Notes: generated by a model not told the origin, from the letters alone. Numbered from the stretch's first letter, positions 35,151 to 44,089 are shown. The stretch is DNA of 58,498 nucleotides from Bacteroidales bacterium (GCA_017561155.1 JAFZDP010000030.1:1-58498); one strand, 5' to 3'. Numbers and translations: made by a program.

Positions 35151-36731
35151 ATGATCGATATTAAAACAAAAATTATAACATTCACTCTTTTAATAATTAC
35201 ATCCATATCGCAAGCCAATGCACAGCAACCAACACAAGACAGTGTGGCAAACGATATAAAATATTTGGAAGCGTCGTTCAGTAAGAACTACGACAGCATA
35301 CTTACGTTTTATTTCAACAAACGCAACACCGAGCATATAACCAATCAGCACTACTGCCACGAAGAAATGGAGCAATATATAACATTCGACGAGATACCGG
35401 ACTCCGTTTTATACTGCCAACTAAACAGCATACCTGCCGTTATACCTATGACGTACAACAGCATAGTGAAATCGTACATAAAAATGTATGTACGCCGTAT
35501 GAGTAAGAATCTCAATAGTATGCTATCGTTGTCTGAATATTATTTTCCATTCTTCGACCAAGCATTGGAACGCTACAATCTACCCCACGAACTAAAATAC
35601 CTACCCATAATAGAAAGTGCACTAAATCCGCAAGCAGTATCACGAGCGGGTGCTACAGGACTGTGGCAGTTTATGTCGGGAACAGGAAAGCTATACGGCC
35701 TGACCATAAACTCGCTTGTAGACGAACGAAAAGACCCACTGAAATCTAGCGATGCTGCTGCTCGCTATCTGAGAGATTTGTACAACATTTTCGGCAACTG
35801 GCATTTGGCTATAGCATCGTACAACTGCGGACCTAAAAACGTAAGCAAAGCAATAGCACGTTCGGGTGGAAGAACCAACTTTTGGGAGATATATCGTTTT
35901 TTACCAAAAGAAACAAGAGGATATATACCTGCTTATATAGCAGCTACATATATTATGACAAACTACGAAAAACACAACCTGAGACCCGACAATATAGACA
36001 TACCCATCGAGACTGACACATTGATGATACACCACAACTTATATTTCAGTCAGATAACTAAATTTGTGCCTATCGACGACACTCAGATAAAACTGCTAAA
36101 CCCTCAGTACAAAGAAGATATAATTCCGGGAGCTATGCAAACCTGCTACCTACGTTTGCCTATGGAATACATACCCACATTCATTCGTATGCAAGACAGC
36201 ATTTTCAGTAGCGGTATGGACAGCATAATGCAACAAATGGTACTAAACGTAAAACCTATAGAAACAATAACACACACAGTGAAACGCAACGAAACATTGG
36301 GGAAGATAGCAAAACGATATGGTGTGACCGTGAATCAGCTGCGTAATTGGAACCCTAAATTGAAAAAGAACAGTATGTTGAAAATAGGTCAGAAGATAAT
36401 AATTCAACGTAGCAATCCAATGTACAACAAAATGATACAACAAGCACAAAAAACATTGGAACAAGAAGATACAGTCACAACAGCTGTAGTAGATACAGCA
36501 ACAGTTAATGTAGTGGCAGATACTGTGAACAATAACATAAAAACTGAACCCAAACCCAAAACTAAAAAAACAGAAACACCTAAACAACAACCCACAACAT
36601 ACACAGTAAAGAAAGGCGACACATTGGGAGCTATAGCAAAGAAATACAAAACAACAGTGGCAAACATAAAGAAACTAAACAATCTGAAATCAGACAAATT
36701 AAAAATAGGACAAAAACTAAGAGTGAAATAA
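35151..36731 (+). CDS. mltD: Lytic transglycosylase MltD-like with LysM domains
   Basis: A 526-residue periplasmic muramidase that cleaves glycan strands to 1,6-anhydro ends. The signal peptide is at residues 1-24. The SLT catalytic domain (about 120-290) has the catalytic Glu in LPIIESALNPQAVSRAGATGLWQFMSGTGKLYGL and the downstream SYNCGPKNV and YIPAYIAATYI segments. Two LysM domains follow, ETITHTVKRNETLGKIAKRYG at about 365 and PTTYTVKKGDTLGAIAKKYK at the C-terminus (about 480-526), separated by a Thr/Lys/Pro-rich linker with repeated TEPKPKTKK. The LysM domains bind peptidoglycan. A clean terminator (36734-36778) follows. The start at 35151 gives a proper leader peptide. Confidence 0.95.
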   Translation: MIDIKTKIITFTLLIITSISQANAQQPTQDSVANDIKYLEASFSKNYDSILTFYFNKRNTEHITNQHYCHEEMEQYITFDEIPDSVLYCQLNSIPAVIPMTYNSIVKSYIKMYVRRMSKNLNSMLSLSEYYFPFFDQALERYNLPHELKYLPIIESALNPQAVSRAGATGLWQFMSGTGKLYGLTINSLVDERKDPLKSSDAAARYLRDLYNIFGNWHLAIASYNCGPKNVSKAIARSGGRTNFWEIYRFLPKETRGYIPAYIAATYIMTNYEKHNLRPDNIDIPIETDTLMIHHNLYFSQITKFVPIDDTQIKLLNPQYKEDIIPGAMQTCYLRLPMEYIPTFIRMQDSIFSSGMDSIMQQMVLNVKPIETITHTVKRNETLGKIAKRYGVTVNQLRNWNPKLKKNSMLKIGQKIIIQRSNPMYNKMIQQAQKTLEQEDTVTTAVVDTATVNVVADTVNNNIKTEPKPKTKKTETPKQQPTTYTVKKGDTLGAIAKKYKTTVANIKKLNNLKSDKLKIGQKLRVK

Positions 36732-36732
36732 A

Positions 36733-36779
36733 AAAAAGCTGTTTATCTTTTAAACCCAATAAGATAAACAGCTTTTTTA
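36733..36779. terminator. Bidirectional intrinsic terminator
   Basis: A perfect 17-bp stem (36734-36750 with 36762-36778, core AAGCTGTTTATCTT) with an 11-nt loop and A/T tracts on both sides. It closes the mltD gene and, on the other strand, the TPM/LemA gene group ending at 36854. Confidence 0.9.
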
Positions 36780-36853
36780 GTATAAACTATCTAGCACATT
36801 ATTTTCTTTCCACTTGACACATTCATTCTTTATTTTCTAAGCTTAAAAACAAT

Positions 36854-37627
36854 CTACCAGCTGCCACCGGCACCACCACCGCCAAAGCTGCCCCCACCAA
36901 AGCCTCCGAAACCACCACTGCCACCGGAGAAGTTTCCAAAACTTCCACTATGATTTCGTCCTACCATACTTCCAAGCCATAGAGCCGTAAAAGGGTCGAT
37001 ACCGCCATTGCCACGTCCTCCGCCAAAGTTGTTGTTGTCCGAACCACCTTTTTTAGACACTGACAACACCAATGCAAACACCACCATAGCTACGATAATA
37101 ATGGTGGCTATAGGCAAATCGCTATAGCGAGCTTCGTTGTAGCTATATTCACCGGCAGCCACAGGCATAATAATATTCAACGCCGCCACCACACCGGCAT
37201 AATAATTATTGTCTCTGAAGTAAGGAATCATTTCCAAATCTACAATCTCTTTGCATACCGCATCAGGCAAAGCCCCTTCCAATCCATATCCTGTTGCAAT
37301 AAAAGCCTGACCCTTAGTGTCGTTTTTGGGTTTTATCACTATCACCAATCCATTATCGTGTTCGGCTTGGCCCACACCCCACTCCTCTCCTATCTTAAAA
37401 GCATAGTCGCTAATGCTGTATCCGTCCAAGTCGGGTGTAGTCACTATAAGTATCTGGGTTGATGTAGTATCGGCAAAAGCCACCAAATACTGCTCCAATG
37501 TAGATAACTGCACAGGTGTAAACAGTCCTGCATAGTCATTCACCAACCTATTGGTTTTCTTGGGTATAGCAGCAAAAGTAGTGATTGCTATCACTACCGA
37601 CAAAATAAATATTGCTATCTTCTTCAT
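36854..37627 (-). CDS. TPM domain membrane protein (YgcG-like)
   Basis: A 257-residue membrane-anchored protein with a signal peptide (MKKIAIFILSVVIAITTFA), a TPM domain (LVNDYAGLFTPVQLSTLEQYLVAFADTTSTQILIVTTPDLDGYSISDYAFKIGEEWGVGQAEHDNGLVIVIKPKN), a single membrane helix at about residues 174-196, and a Gly/Ser/Phe-rich tail (SGGFGGFGGGSFGGG). The N-terminal frame is open to 37729, but the Met at 37627 starts the signal peptide. TPM proteins are linked to photosystem repair in plants and to membrane-protein quality control. The exact bacterial role is not established. The gene lies in a group with a second TPM gene and lemA. Confidence 0.88.
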   Translation of the reverse strand: MKKIAIFILSVVIAITTFAAIPKKTNRLVNDYAGLFTPVQLSTLEQYLVAFADTTSTQILIVTTPDLDGYSISDYAFKIGEEWGVGQAEHDNGLVIVIKPKNDTKGQAFIATGYGLEGALPDAVCKEIVDLEMIPYFRDNNYYAGVVAALNIIMPVAAGEYSYNEARYSDLPIATIIIVAMVVFALVLSVSKKGGSDNNNFGGGRGNGGIDPFTALWLGSMVGRNHSGSFGNFSGGSGGFGGFGGGSFGGGGAGGSW

Positions 37628-37658
37628 CCTTGAGAAATTTTCTGTTTGTGTAAAAAAT

Positions 37659-38096
37659 CTATTTTGAACCAAAGCTAATATCGTCGGACAGCTCGTTAAT
37701 ATCTTCACCCTTCTTGTATGGGAAAGCATCTTTCAATCGTTGTCCGGCTTCCAATATTCCATACACTACACCATCGGCAAACTGATTTCTCCTGAAATAG
37801 TCCAACATACCATTCTTTGTAGTCTCCCAAAAGTCTTTAGGCACAATGGCATTTATACCTGCATCACCTATTATAGCAAACTTTTTCGACTCGGTAGCCA
37901 AATATATCAGCACACCGTTTCGCAGTTTGGTTTTTTCCATTTTTAGTTGCTTAAACCACCAGGCTGCACGGTCCAGCACATCTTCGTCACACGTTCTATC
38001 TATATGCACACGAATCTCTCCCGATGTGCAAAGTTCGGCAGTTTGTATGGCTTGTACTATTTTTGTTTTTTCGCTTTCGCTAAAAAATGCTTTCAT
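37659..38096 (-). CDS. Soluble TPM domain protein
   Basis: A 145-residue protein made only of a TPM domain: SGEIRVHIDRTCDEDVLDRAAWWFKQLKMEKTKLRNGVLIYLATESKKFAIIGDAGINAIVPKDFW is the COG3762-type core. It has no signal peptide or helix and so should be cytosolic. The frame is open to 38156, but the Met at 38096 gives the family N-terminus KAFFSESEK and was chosen. It lies 31 bp upstream of the membrane-bound TPM gene and about 105 bp downstream of lemA, an arrangement common in Bacteroidota. The three probably act together at the membrane. Confidence 0.88.
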   Translation of the reverse strand: MKAFFSESEKTKIVQAIQTAELCTSGEIRVHIDRTCDEDVLDRAAWWFKQLKMEKTKLRNGVLIYLATESKKFAIIGDAGINAIVPKDFWETTKNGMLDYFRRNQFADGVVYGILEAGQRLKDAFPYKKGEDINELSDDISFGSK

Positions 38097-38201
38097 ATCA
38101 ATCAATATTAAAATATAAAGGTATGTAAAAAAGGGGGTGTTCTCCTCTTTTTTCATTATAAAGAAACACTCCCTTCAAGCTATTGTTATATTTTTCTTTC
38201 T

Positions 38202-38807
38202 TTAAAATTCAAAATTCACTTCAGGAGCCTTGTCAGCACCTTCGGCTGCTTTGAAGTAACCTTTCTTTTCAAAGCCCCCCATACTTGCTATTATGCTGTT
38301 TGGAAATTTACGAATCATAGTATTGTAGGCTTTTACCACTTCGTTGAACTTATTACGTTCTACAGCAATTCTGTTTTCGGTACCTTCCAACTGAGCTTGC
38401 AAATCACGAAAATTTTGTGTCGCTTTAAGTTCCGGATAGCGTTCCACAGTTACCATCAGTCTGCTCAACGCAGAGCTCAAACCGTCTTGAGCCCTTTGGA
38501 ATGCAGCAATATTGGCTTCGGTAAGGTCGTCGGCGTTCACTTGTACCGATGTTGCTTTAGAACGTGCATCGATAACAGCTTCCAATGTACCCTTTTCAAA
38601 ATCAGCAGCACCTTTTACTGTACTCACCAAATTAGGTATCAAATCCATACGACGTTGATAAACATTTTCTACTTGTGCCCAAGCACTGCTTACGCCTTCT
38701 TCGGCTGTAATCATACGATTGTTTGTACTAACGCCCCAAACAACTCCAATAAATACGATGGCTGCCACTGCTATTAGCACAATCCATCCTGTTGATAGTT
38801 TTTTCAT
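38202..38807 (-). CDS. lemA: LemA family protein
   Basis: A 201-residue protein with one N-terminal membrane helix (about residues 8-27) and the LemA helical domain: NNRMITAEEGVSSAWAQVENVYQRRMDLIPNLVSTVKG is the conserved start, then ARSKAT and the central QDGLSSALSRLMVTVERYPELKATQNFRDLQAQLEGTENRIAVERNKFNEVVKAYNTMIRKFP. The domain should face the periplasm or the outside. LemA commonly sits beside TPM or HtpX genes, here with two TPM genes. The function is unknown; a role in envelope quality control is the usual inference. A promoter is predicted at 38882-38910. Confidence 0.95.
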   Translation of the reverse strand: MKKLSTGWIVLIAVAAIVFIGVVWGVSTNNRMITAEEGVSSAWAQVENVYQRRMDLIPNLVSTVKGAADFEKGTLEAVIDARSKATSVQVNADDLTEANIAAFQRAQDGLSSALSRLMVTVERYPELKATQNFRDLQAQLEGTENRIAVERNKFNEVVKAYNTMIRKFPNSIIASMGGFEKKGYFKAAEGADKAPEVNFEF

Positions 38808-38881
38808 TTTTTCTTTGTATTTTATGATTTTATATAATTAGTTTTTTCGTTTTTCAATAAAAACGTCGCCTATAAAAACAG

Positions 38882-38910
38882 CAAATATATAGTTTTAGTA
38901 TGCCGGGCAA
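38882..38910 (-). promoter_or_regulatory. Promoter for the lemA-TPM group
   Basis: Minus-strand TATATTTG (38882-38889) with TTG (38908-38910) at 18 bp. The predicted transcript starts about 70 nt before the lemA start codon. Confidence 0.65.
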
Positions 38911-38923
38911 AAATAATTATTAT

Positions 38924-40336
38924 TTATTCTTGCTCCAGATGTCTCACCACTACATTACAATCAAAGTTGCTTTTTATATAGTTTGCCAACTGCTCGGCAC
39001 AGTATACAGATCTATGCTGTCCGCCTGTACAACCAAAATTCACCTGCAACGATATAAACTTACGAGCCCGGTATTTTCTCACGGATTTTGCCACAACACC
39101 AAACACCAATGCCAGAAACTCTTTCACCTCGGGTTCTTTTTCAAGAAACTCTATCACAGGTTGGTCTTTGCCGGTAATGTTTTTGTACTGTTGGTAGCGT
39201 CCCGGATTTGGCAAAGCCCTACAGTCGAATACAAAACCGCCACCATTTCCACTGGCATCTTGTGGGTATCCCCTCTTGAACGAGAAACTGTTTATGCTTA
39301 CAGTAAGCTTCGAAGCCTCTTCCAGTTTGGCGACTTTGTCAGCCAAGAAAGCAGAATGTACTATGCTGTTCCACACCATTTTCAAATGAGGAATATCCAA
39401 CATAGGCTCTTTGTTTTCTATCAGCCATTGCATATTAGCCACTGCCGGAGCTATACTCCTTACAAAATGCTCTTTGCCCTCGTAAAAGCCTCTATATCCA
39501 TAGGCACCCATAGCTTGCATAATACGCAAAAGCACAAAACAATAAAACTCTTGTTTGAACTGTTCTTTGTCTACAGCCTGTCTGTCGGCAAGTTTGGACA
39601 CATAGTAGTCTAACAACTGTTCACGCAGCTGATTTGGCATCTCGGCCTTAGCATCAAACAATAGCGAAGCCAAATCGTAGTGCAAAGCCCCACGTCGTCC
39701 CCCTTGATAGTCGATAAAGTATAAGCTATTGTTGTGCAACATTATATTCCTCGACTGAAAATCTCTATACAAGAAATATCCACTGTCTATAGCCGAAAGA
39801 TATGTTGCAAAGGTATTGCAATCGTTTTCCAATAGTTGCTCGTCGAATGGTATATATGCCAATTTAAGGAAATGATATTTGAAATAATTCAAATCCCAAC
39901 ATATAGATTGAGTATCGAAAGCTGCACGAGGATATGAATTTGAGAAATTGGCATCTCTACCTAGAAATTGTATATCCATCAAGCTATCTATCACCCTTTT
40001 GTACACATCCACCACCTCGCCATCAAAAGGTGTATTGTTGTTCTTTTTAGCTTGCAAAAAGTCGTACAATGTAATATTGCCCAAATCTTCCAACAAGTAC
40101 ATAGTTTTTGTACTATCCACCGAATAAACCTTTGGCACCGCAACACCTCTCTCGATAAAGAAATCCGAGTAGTATAAAAATGCCTCGTTTTCTCTTACAT
40201 CACTATTTTTTGCAAGCAAACACTGCTTGTTCTGTCCTTTAAGTCGGTAGTACAATCTATTTGAACCGTGAGCCGATAGCGGTTGAATATCTAAACATTG
40301 TTCGCCGGCCCAATCCTCGAATAATTTCTTCATCAT
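38924..40336 (-). CDS. APH-like kinase fused to RapZ C-terminal domain
   Basis: The 470-residue protein has two parts. Residues about 1-330 are an aminoglycoside-phosphotransferase-like kinase: SAHGSNRLYYRL (glycine-rich loop), LLEDLGNITLYDFL (hinge), the catalytic loop LYRDFQSRNIML with its Asp, and FIDYQGGRRGALHYDLASLL with the metal-binding Asp. Residues about 343-470 are the RapZ C-terminal domain: INSFSFKRGYPQDASG, FDCRALPNPGRY and the GCTGGQHRSV loop. In E. coli, RapZ senses glucosamine-6-phosphate through this domain and directs decay of the GlmZ small RNA, but its N-terminus is a P-loop ATPase, which is absent here. APH-like kinases also include AmgK, which phosphorylates MurNAc and GlcNAc. 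The gene overlaps atpZ by 4 bp. Confidence 0.88.
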   Translation of the reverse strand: MMKKLFEDWAGEQCLDIQPLSAHGSNRLYYRLKGQNKQCLLAKNSDVRENEAFLYYSDFFIERGVAVPKVYSVDSTKTMYLLEDLGNITLYDFLQAKKNNNTPFDGEVVDVYKRVIDSLMDIQFLGRDANFSNSYPRAAFDTQSICWDLNYFKYHFLKLAYIPFDEQLLENDCNTFATYLSAIDSGYFLYRDFQSRNIMLHNNSLYFIDYQGGRRGALHYDLASLLFDAKAEMPNQLREQLLDYYVSKLADRQAVDKEQFKQEFYCFVLLRIMQAMGAYGYRGFYEGKEHFVRSIAPAVANMQWLIENKEPMLDIPHLKMVWNSIVHSAFLADKVAKLEEASKLTVSINSFSFKRGYPQDASGNGGGFVFDCRALPNPGRYQQYKNITGKDQPVIEFLEKEPEVKEFLALVFGVVAKSVRKYRARKFISLQVNFGCTGGQHRSVYCAEQLANYIKSNFDCNVVVRHLEQE

Positions 40337-40548
40337 TTTTTCTCGTTCAATTTCTTCAAAAGAATAAACATTGCCACCACCAATCCCAATAAAGACAACA
40401 CCACCTTGAACACCGGCAATGCAAAACCAATATACATATCTAATTTATAACCACCCCACACACCCAAAAATACAGAAACAGCCATCTCTATACCCAATGT
40501 CGAAAAAACGACATATTCGTTTAGCGAAGACTTACCTTTCTTATTCAT
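40333..40548 (-). CDS. atpZ: AtpZ/AtpI-family ATP synthase assembly protein
   Basis: A 71-residue membrane protein with two helices (about residues 14-33 and 41-63) in the pattern of the ATP synthase gene 1 family, which is usually encoded just before atpB and supports F0 assembly or Mg2+ entry. The motif GVWGGYKLDMYIG is typical of AtpZ. Here the next gene is the kinase-RapZ fusion, which overlaps it by 4 bp (40333-40336), and atpB is 25 kb away. It follows a bactofilin gene with a 53-bp gap. Confidence 0.8.
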   Translation of the reverse strand: MNKKGKSSLNEYVVFSTLGIEMAVSVFLGVWGGYKLDMYIGFALPVFKVVLSLLGLVVAMFILLKKLNEKK

Positions 40549-40601
40549 AGCAAATAGCAGAATAGTAGCTATTATATATAGCTGACAGAAAAAATCCTAT
40601 C

Positions 40602-40973
40602 TTATTTGGTAGAGTTGGTGTTTATTTTCACCTCGTCAAACATCTTACAGGTACCATCAAATTTGGCACCGGGTTCTATAGAAAGTTTATTTACTACTAT
40701 ATCGCCCTTTACCGATGCCGAAGCATAAAGAGACAACAATTCTTTTACTTGCAGATTGCCCACTATAGTACCTATAACATTGGCATTTTGGCAAATTATA
40801 TTACCAAGAATTTTACCTTTTTCGCCTACTACCAATTTACCATTTATAGTAATATCACCTTCCAACAATCCATCCATACGAAAATCGCCCGGGCTGGTAA
40901 TACTTCCCTTTATTACAGTTCCTGCTGTTATTGTATTTATCGAACTATTATCTACTACTACTGTTTTTGCCAT
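40602..40973 (-). CDS. Bactofilin
   Basis: A 123-residue polymer-forming cytoskeletal protein. The core is a right-handed beta helix with the repeated pattern seen in TVIKGSITSPGDFRMDGLLEGDITINGKLVVGEKGKILGNIICQNANVIGTIVGNLQV and so on to KGDIVVNKLSIEPGAKFDGTCKMF. Bactofilins form filaments in the cytoplasm or at the membrane that position envelope enzymes, often cell-wall hydrolases. It is downstream of the PorW-like gene (43833-41113) and upstream of atpZ, an order found in other Bacteroidota. A -7-like TAATTTTG (41026-41033) lies upstream but lacks a good partner. Confidence 0.92.
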   Translation of the reverse strand: MAKTVVVDNSSINTITAGTVIKGSITSPGDFRMDGLLEGDITINGKLVVGEKGKILGNIICQNANVIGTIVGNLQVKELLSLYASASVKGDIVVNKLSIEPGAKFDGTCKMFDEVKINTNSTK

Positions 40974-41112
40974 AACTATTATATAGTTTATATTATTATA
41001 TTTTTTACTTCTTTTTTTGAGAGTACAAAATTACACTTTTTTTTCCAATTCTAAGCCTTACCTATTTAAAATATTATTTCTCAACCATATTAAGATTTAT
41101 ATTTTTGCTACA

Positions 41113-43833
41113 TTATTTCTTATTTATATAGTATTTTTCAAAGAATTTTCTGTATGCTTCCACATTTTTCTTATTATAGAATGTTTGATAGTTTTGAACA
41201 GATATAACAAACGAAGTGTAATATTTTTTATCAAAACGTTCCAAATCATTAGCTTTGGTAGTCAAATATTTCCAATAATCTAAAGCATCAGCGGCATTGT
41301 CAAACTTATGCACCGTTATCAGCTGTTTGTCGGCAGTAAGCAACATCACATTAGTTTTCAAAGCCTTTGCCGAATAGTATGCCATATTGAAGTCAGACAC
41401 TGCATACTGCATTTCTGTAGCTCTTATCTTCTCGTCGTCCAATATAAATATCACATAGTGTTGCAAGTTTTCACGATAACGATACAACTGACTTTCCGGT
41501 GGCAATTCATCGTTCACCTTAGAAGCAGCAACATCTGTAGATGTAGTCAGCTTGTTAGTTTTTCCACCCGAGTTTTCGTCGATAGTCTCACCATCGCTTG
41601 TTTGCTTAAATCCATTTTTCAACAATTTTATCTGCTCGCTAACAAGTGGAGTTATATCACTTTTCGGATACTTACTTTCTATTTCTTCCAACATAGCTAT
41701 AGCCTCTGCCGTTTTATTAGTCTTAGCCAAAGCTATCGCATTCCAATACTTATACTTTGGTATCAGGCCCTCTTCTTTGGTATATATCTGCACCGCCGCC
41801 GATGCCCTTACAATAACCTGATGGTAACGTTTTTCGGCAAACAACTGATATATATCTTCGTATTCGGTTTCCGCCATCTTGTTGCGTTTGGCCATTTCAA
41901 GATAATAATCCTCGTCACGTATCAGATTGGCATAATCGCTATCGGGAAAACCACGCAAAATCATATTTCTATAGTAGTTGGCACTGGGTGTATTACCCTG
42001 CTTGTCGTAGATCTTATACAACTGATAGAAAGCAGGCAAGACATAATCTGTACCCTGATAATCATCGACCAACCGCAAGAAACATTCCAATGCTTTTTCT
42101 TGGTTTTCGATACCTGCATCGTATATAAAACCAGCATTCAACAAGCAACGAGCTATATCCTCATGCATACTATCTCTACGGCCTTGTGTTTTGGGCAAAT
42201 CTTTCAAATAGTAATCTACACTATATTTATCGTCAGCAGCATTGGTAACAGATTGTGTAGTTGAAGCCATAGTGCTATCAGTAGCCTCTGTATCTTCTGT
42301 GTTAGCAAACAATTCGTTGGTACTAATACCCAACGACACACCCGGTTTCTGACTCAAAAACCAATAGTCTTCCAATTCTCTTGTACCCCACACTCGCATA
42401 AAACTTTCTTTACCTTTCTGCACCGTCGACGAATTGTAGAAATACCAATCACCCACAAGAGTATTTTGCATCGAAGTTTTAAGTTCTTGTTGCAATGCAG
42501 CTTCAATAGCGTCTTCTTTCTTTTTCTCGTCTATCTCTTTTTGCTTTGCAATAAGTGTTTGTATGTATTTTTCCCTATCGACAGGATTCATATCTGCAAG
42601 CATAAACAAACTATCGTTCAGTGCTATCACCCTTGTATTTTCCACCAGCGAGGTTAGCAGCCTATGACGCTCTTTTATAAAGTCAGCATCAGGATAATCT
42701 TGAGGCAATATTATCAATGCTGTATCGTAATACTTCTGAGCTTCGTCGTAGTTTTGATACACATCGTACAATACATCTGCAAGTTTTAGTGCCGATTTTA
42801 TTTTCTGCGACTTGTTTGTAGTACTTACAGCTATCGATTTTTCAAAGTTCTCGCAAGCTTTTTTAGCATTCTTGGCACCAAGATACATCTCGCCTTTGGC
42901 ATAATATATTTGGTCGACAAATTCGTAGTTTTTCTTATCAGCCAACATCTTATCCAATATCTTTTCTATGCCTTTGTAGTCACCCTTAGATATATCGTAG
43001 CACGATGCAATATTCATCTTGGCGTTAAACTCCATAACATAGTTTGGCCTCATAGATAGAGCTTTTTTATAATACTTGGTAGCAGTAGTTTTCTTGTCCA
43101 ACTTATGGTATATCTGAGCCATAATAAAGTACAACCTAGCCTTTTGCTTTTTATTAGATGTATTATCTAAACTCAACCTAATAAAATCGACAGCTTTTTT
43201 ATACTTCTCTTGAGGTAACAAACATTCCACCATTGCCGGATACAATAAGTCTGCCATCTTAGCCGACATTTTACCCGAATTGATAGCTGCATCTATTTGG
43301 TCTAAAAGCATCTCGGCATCAGTATATTGTTTATCGTGAGTAAGAGAACGTGCATAAAGAATTTTTGCCTCATCTGCAATATCTGTACCTGCATATTGCC
43401 CCATAACATACCTACACGTTAGAATTGCCGCCTGATAGTCTTGTTTATAAAAATGTGCATAGGCCATCATCAGATAACTCTTTTTCACATAGGTAACATA
43501 TTCTTTACCTTTTATAAAGATACTGTGTTTTTGCACTCCGGTAGCACCTTTTTCCAATGTACGATCCAACAGAGGATATACCGAAATAGCATTTTCCTTA
43601 GTTCCCAATCTGTAGACAGGCAATATCTGAGTATAATCGTCGACAGTCTTGGTATCCAATTGTTTTTTGGCTTCTTTCAAACTTTCATTACCATTCCACC
43701 ATACATTGTAATGTGTGGTAGTATTGTGATATAATCTATTCGCAAACTTGTTTTTCTGGGTAGAACAACCTGTTGCAAACATCACAGCCCAAAGCAATAG
43801 AAGATATTTATATTTTATATGGTGTATTTTCAA
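41113..43833 (-). CDS. porW: PorW/SprE-like T9SS lipoprotein
   Basis: A 906-residue TPR lipoprotein. The signal peptide ends in a lipobox with Cys23 (FATGCSTQKNKF), and the mature N-terminus NRLYHNTTTHYNVWWNGNESLKEAKKQL is the hallmark of SprE/PorW, the outer-membrane-associated component of the type IX secretion system. The next 600 residues are TPR-like helical repeats (for example ADEAKILYARSLTHDKQYTDAEMLLDQI and QKARLYFIMAQIYHKLDKKTTATKYYKKALSM). The C-terminal part has further TPR helices and a beta-rich end. In P. gingivalis PorW is needed for secretion and bridges to PorN. Together with the sorting domains on two cargo proteins here it supports an active T9SS. The core porKLMN and sov genes are not in the window. 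Confidence 0.9.
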   Translation of the reverse strand: MKIHHIKYKYLLLLWAVMFATGCSTQKNKFANRLYHNTTTHYNVWWNGNESLKEAKKQLDTKTVDDYTQILPVYRLGTKENAISVYPLLDRTLEKGATGVQKHSIFIKGKEYVTYVKKSYLMMAYAHFYKQDYQAAILTCRYVMGQYAGTDIADEAKILYARSLTHDKQYTDAEMLLDQIDAAINSGKMSAKMADLLYPAMVECLLPQEKYKKAVDFIRLSLDNTSNKKQKARLYFIMAQIYHKLDKKTTATKYYKKALSMRPNYVMEFNAKMNIASCYDISKGDYKGIEKILDKMLADKKNYEFVDQIYYAKGEMYLGAKNAKKACENFEKSIAVSTTNKSQKIKSALKLADVLYDVYQNYDEAQKYYDTALIILPQDYPDADFIKERHRLLTSLVENTRVIALNDSLFMLADMNPVDREKYIQTLIAKQKEIDEKKKEDAIEAALQQELKTSMQNTLVGDWYFYNSSTVQKGKESFMRVWGTRELEDYWFLSQKPGVSLGISTNELFANTEDTEATDSTMASTTQSVTNAADDKYSVDYYLKDLPKTQGRRDSMHEDIARCLLNAGFIYDAGIENQEKALECFLRLVDDYQGTDYVLPAFYQLYKIYDKQGNTPSANYYRNMILRGFPDSDYANLIRDEDYYLEMAKRNKMAETEYEDIYQLFAEKRYHQVIVRASAAVQIYTKEEGLIPKYKYWNAIALAKTNKTAEAIAMLEEIESKYPKSDITPLVSEQIKLLKNGFKQTSDGETIDENSGGKTNKLTTSTDVAASKVNDELPPESQLYRYRENLQHYVIFILDDEKIRATEMQYAVSDFNMAYYSAKALKTNVMLLTADKQLITVHKFDNAADALDYWKYLTTKANDLERFDKKYYTSFVISVQNYQTFYNKKNVEAYRKFFEKYYINKK

Positions 43834-43925
43834 AACTTATTCTCTGTATTTAAACTATCCATGATATAACTACAAAGTAAGCATTTTAGTATAAAACAGA
43901 AAATATTTTTAGACAACAGAAATTT

Positions 43926-44009
43926 GTGAGTTATGAGCTAAAGAGTAGAGAGTATATAGAAAGCAATTTATATCTAACCACAACAAACCTCTCTCTACTC
44001 ATCGCTCAC
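43926..44009. repeat. Inverted repeat of degenerate heptamer words
   Basis: GAGTAGAGAG (43943-43952) pairs exactly with CTCTCTACTC (43991-44000), and GTGAG (43926-43930) pairs with CTCAC (44005-44009). The words (gagttatgagctaaagag and ctactcatcgctcactgct) are of the same type as the heptamer blocks at 258-489. Confidence 0.6.
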
Positions 44010-44014
44010 TGCTC

Positions 44015-44048
44015 AAAAAAAGGTAAACCAGGCACCCGGTTTTTTTTA
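44015..44048. terminator. Terminator between porW and nitroreductase
   Basis: The stem AAACC-a-GG (44025-44032) with CC-c-GGTTT (44035-44042), flanked by A7 on the left and T8 on the right. It lies about 50 bp after the nitroreductase stop codon on the minus strand and can work in both directions. Confidence 0.65.
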
Positions 44049-44089
44049 TACGAGTTGGTTTAAAAACGTATATATAGATTTCGTATATA

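Noticed and set aside
38900..39613. 237-residue plus-strand ORF opposite the RapZ-like domain
   Set aside because: It is antisense to the conserved RapZ C-terminal motifs and shows no protein family pattern.
41308..42264. 318-residue plus-strand ORF inside the porW gene
   Set aside because: It lies wholly antisense to a strongly supported TPR lipoprotein gene, and its translation has no recognisable protein pattern.
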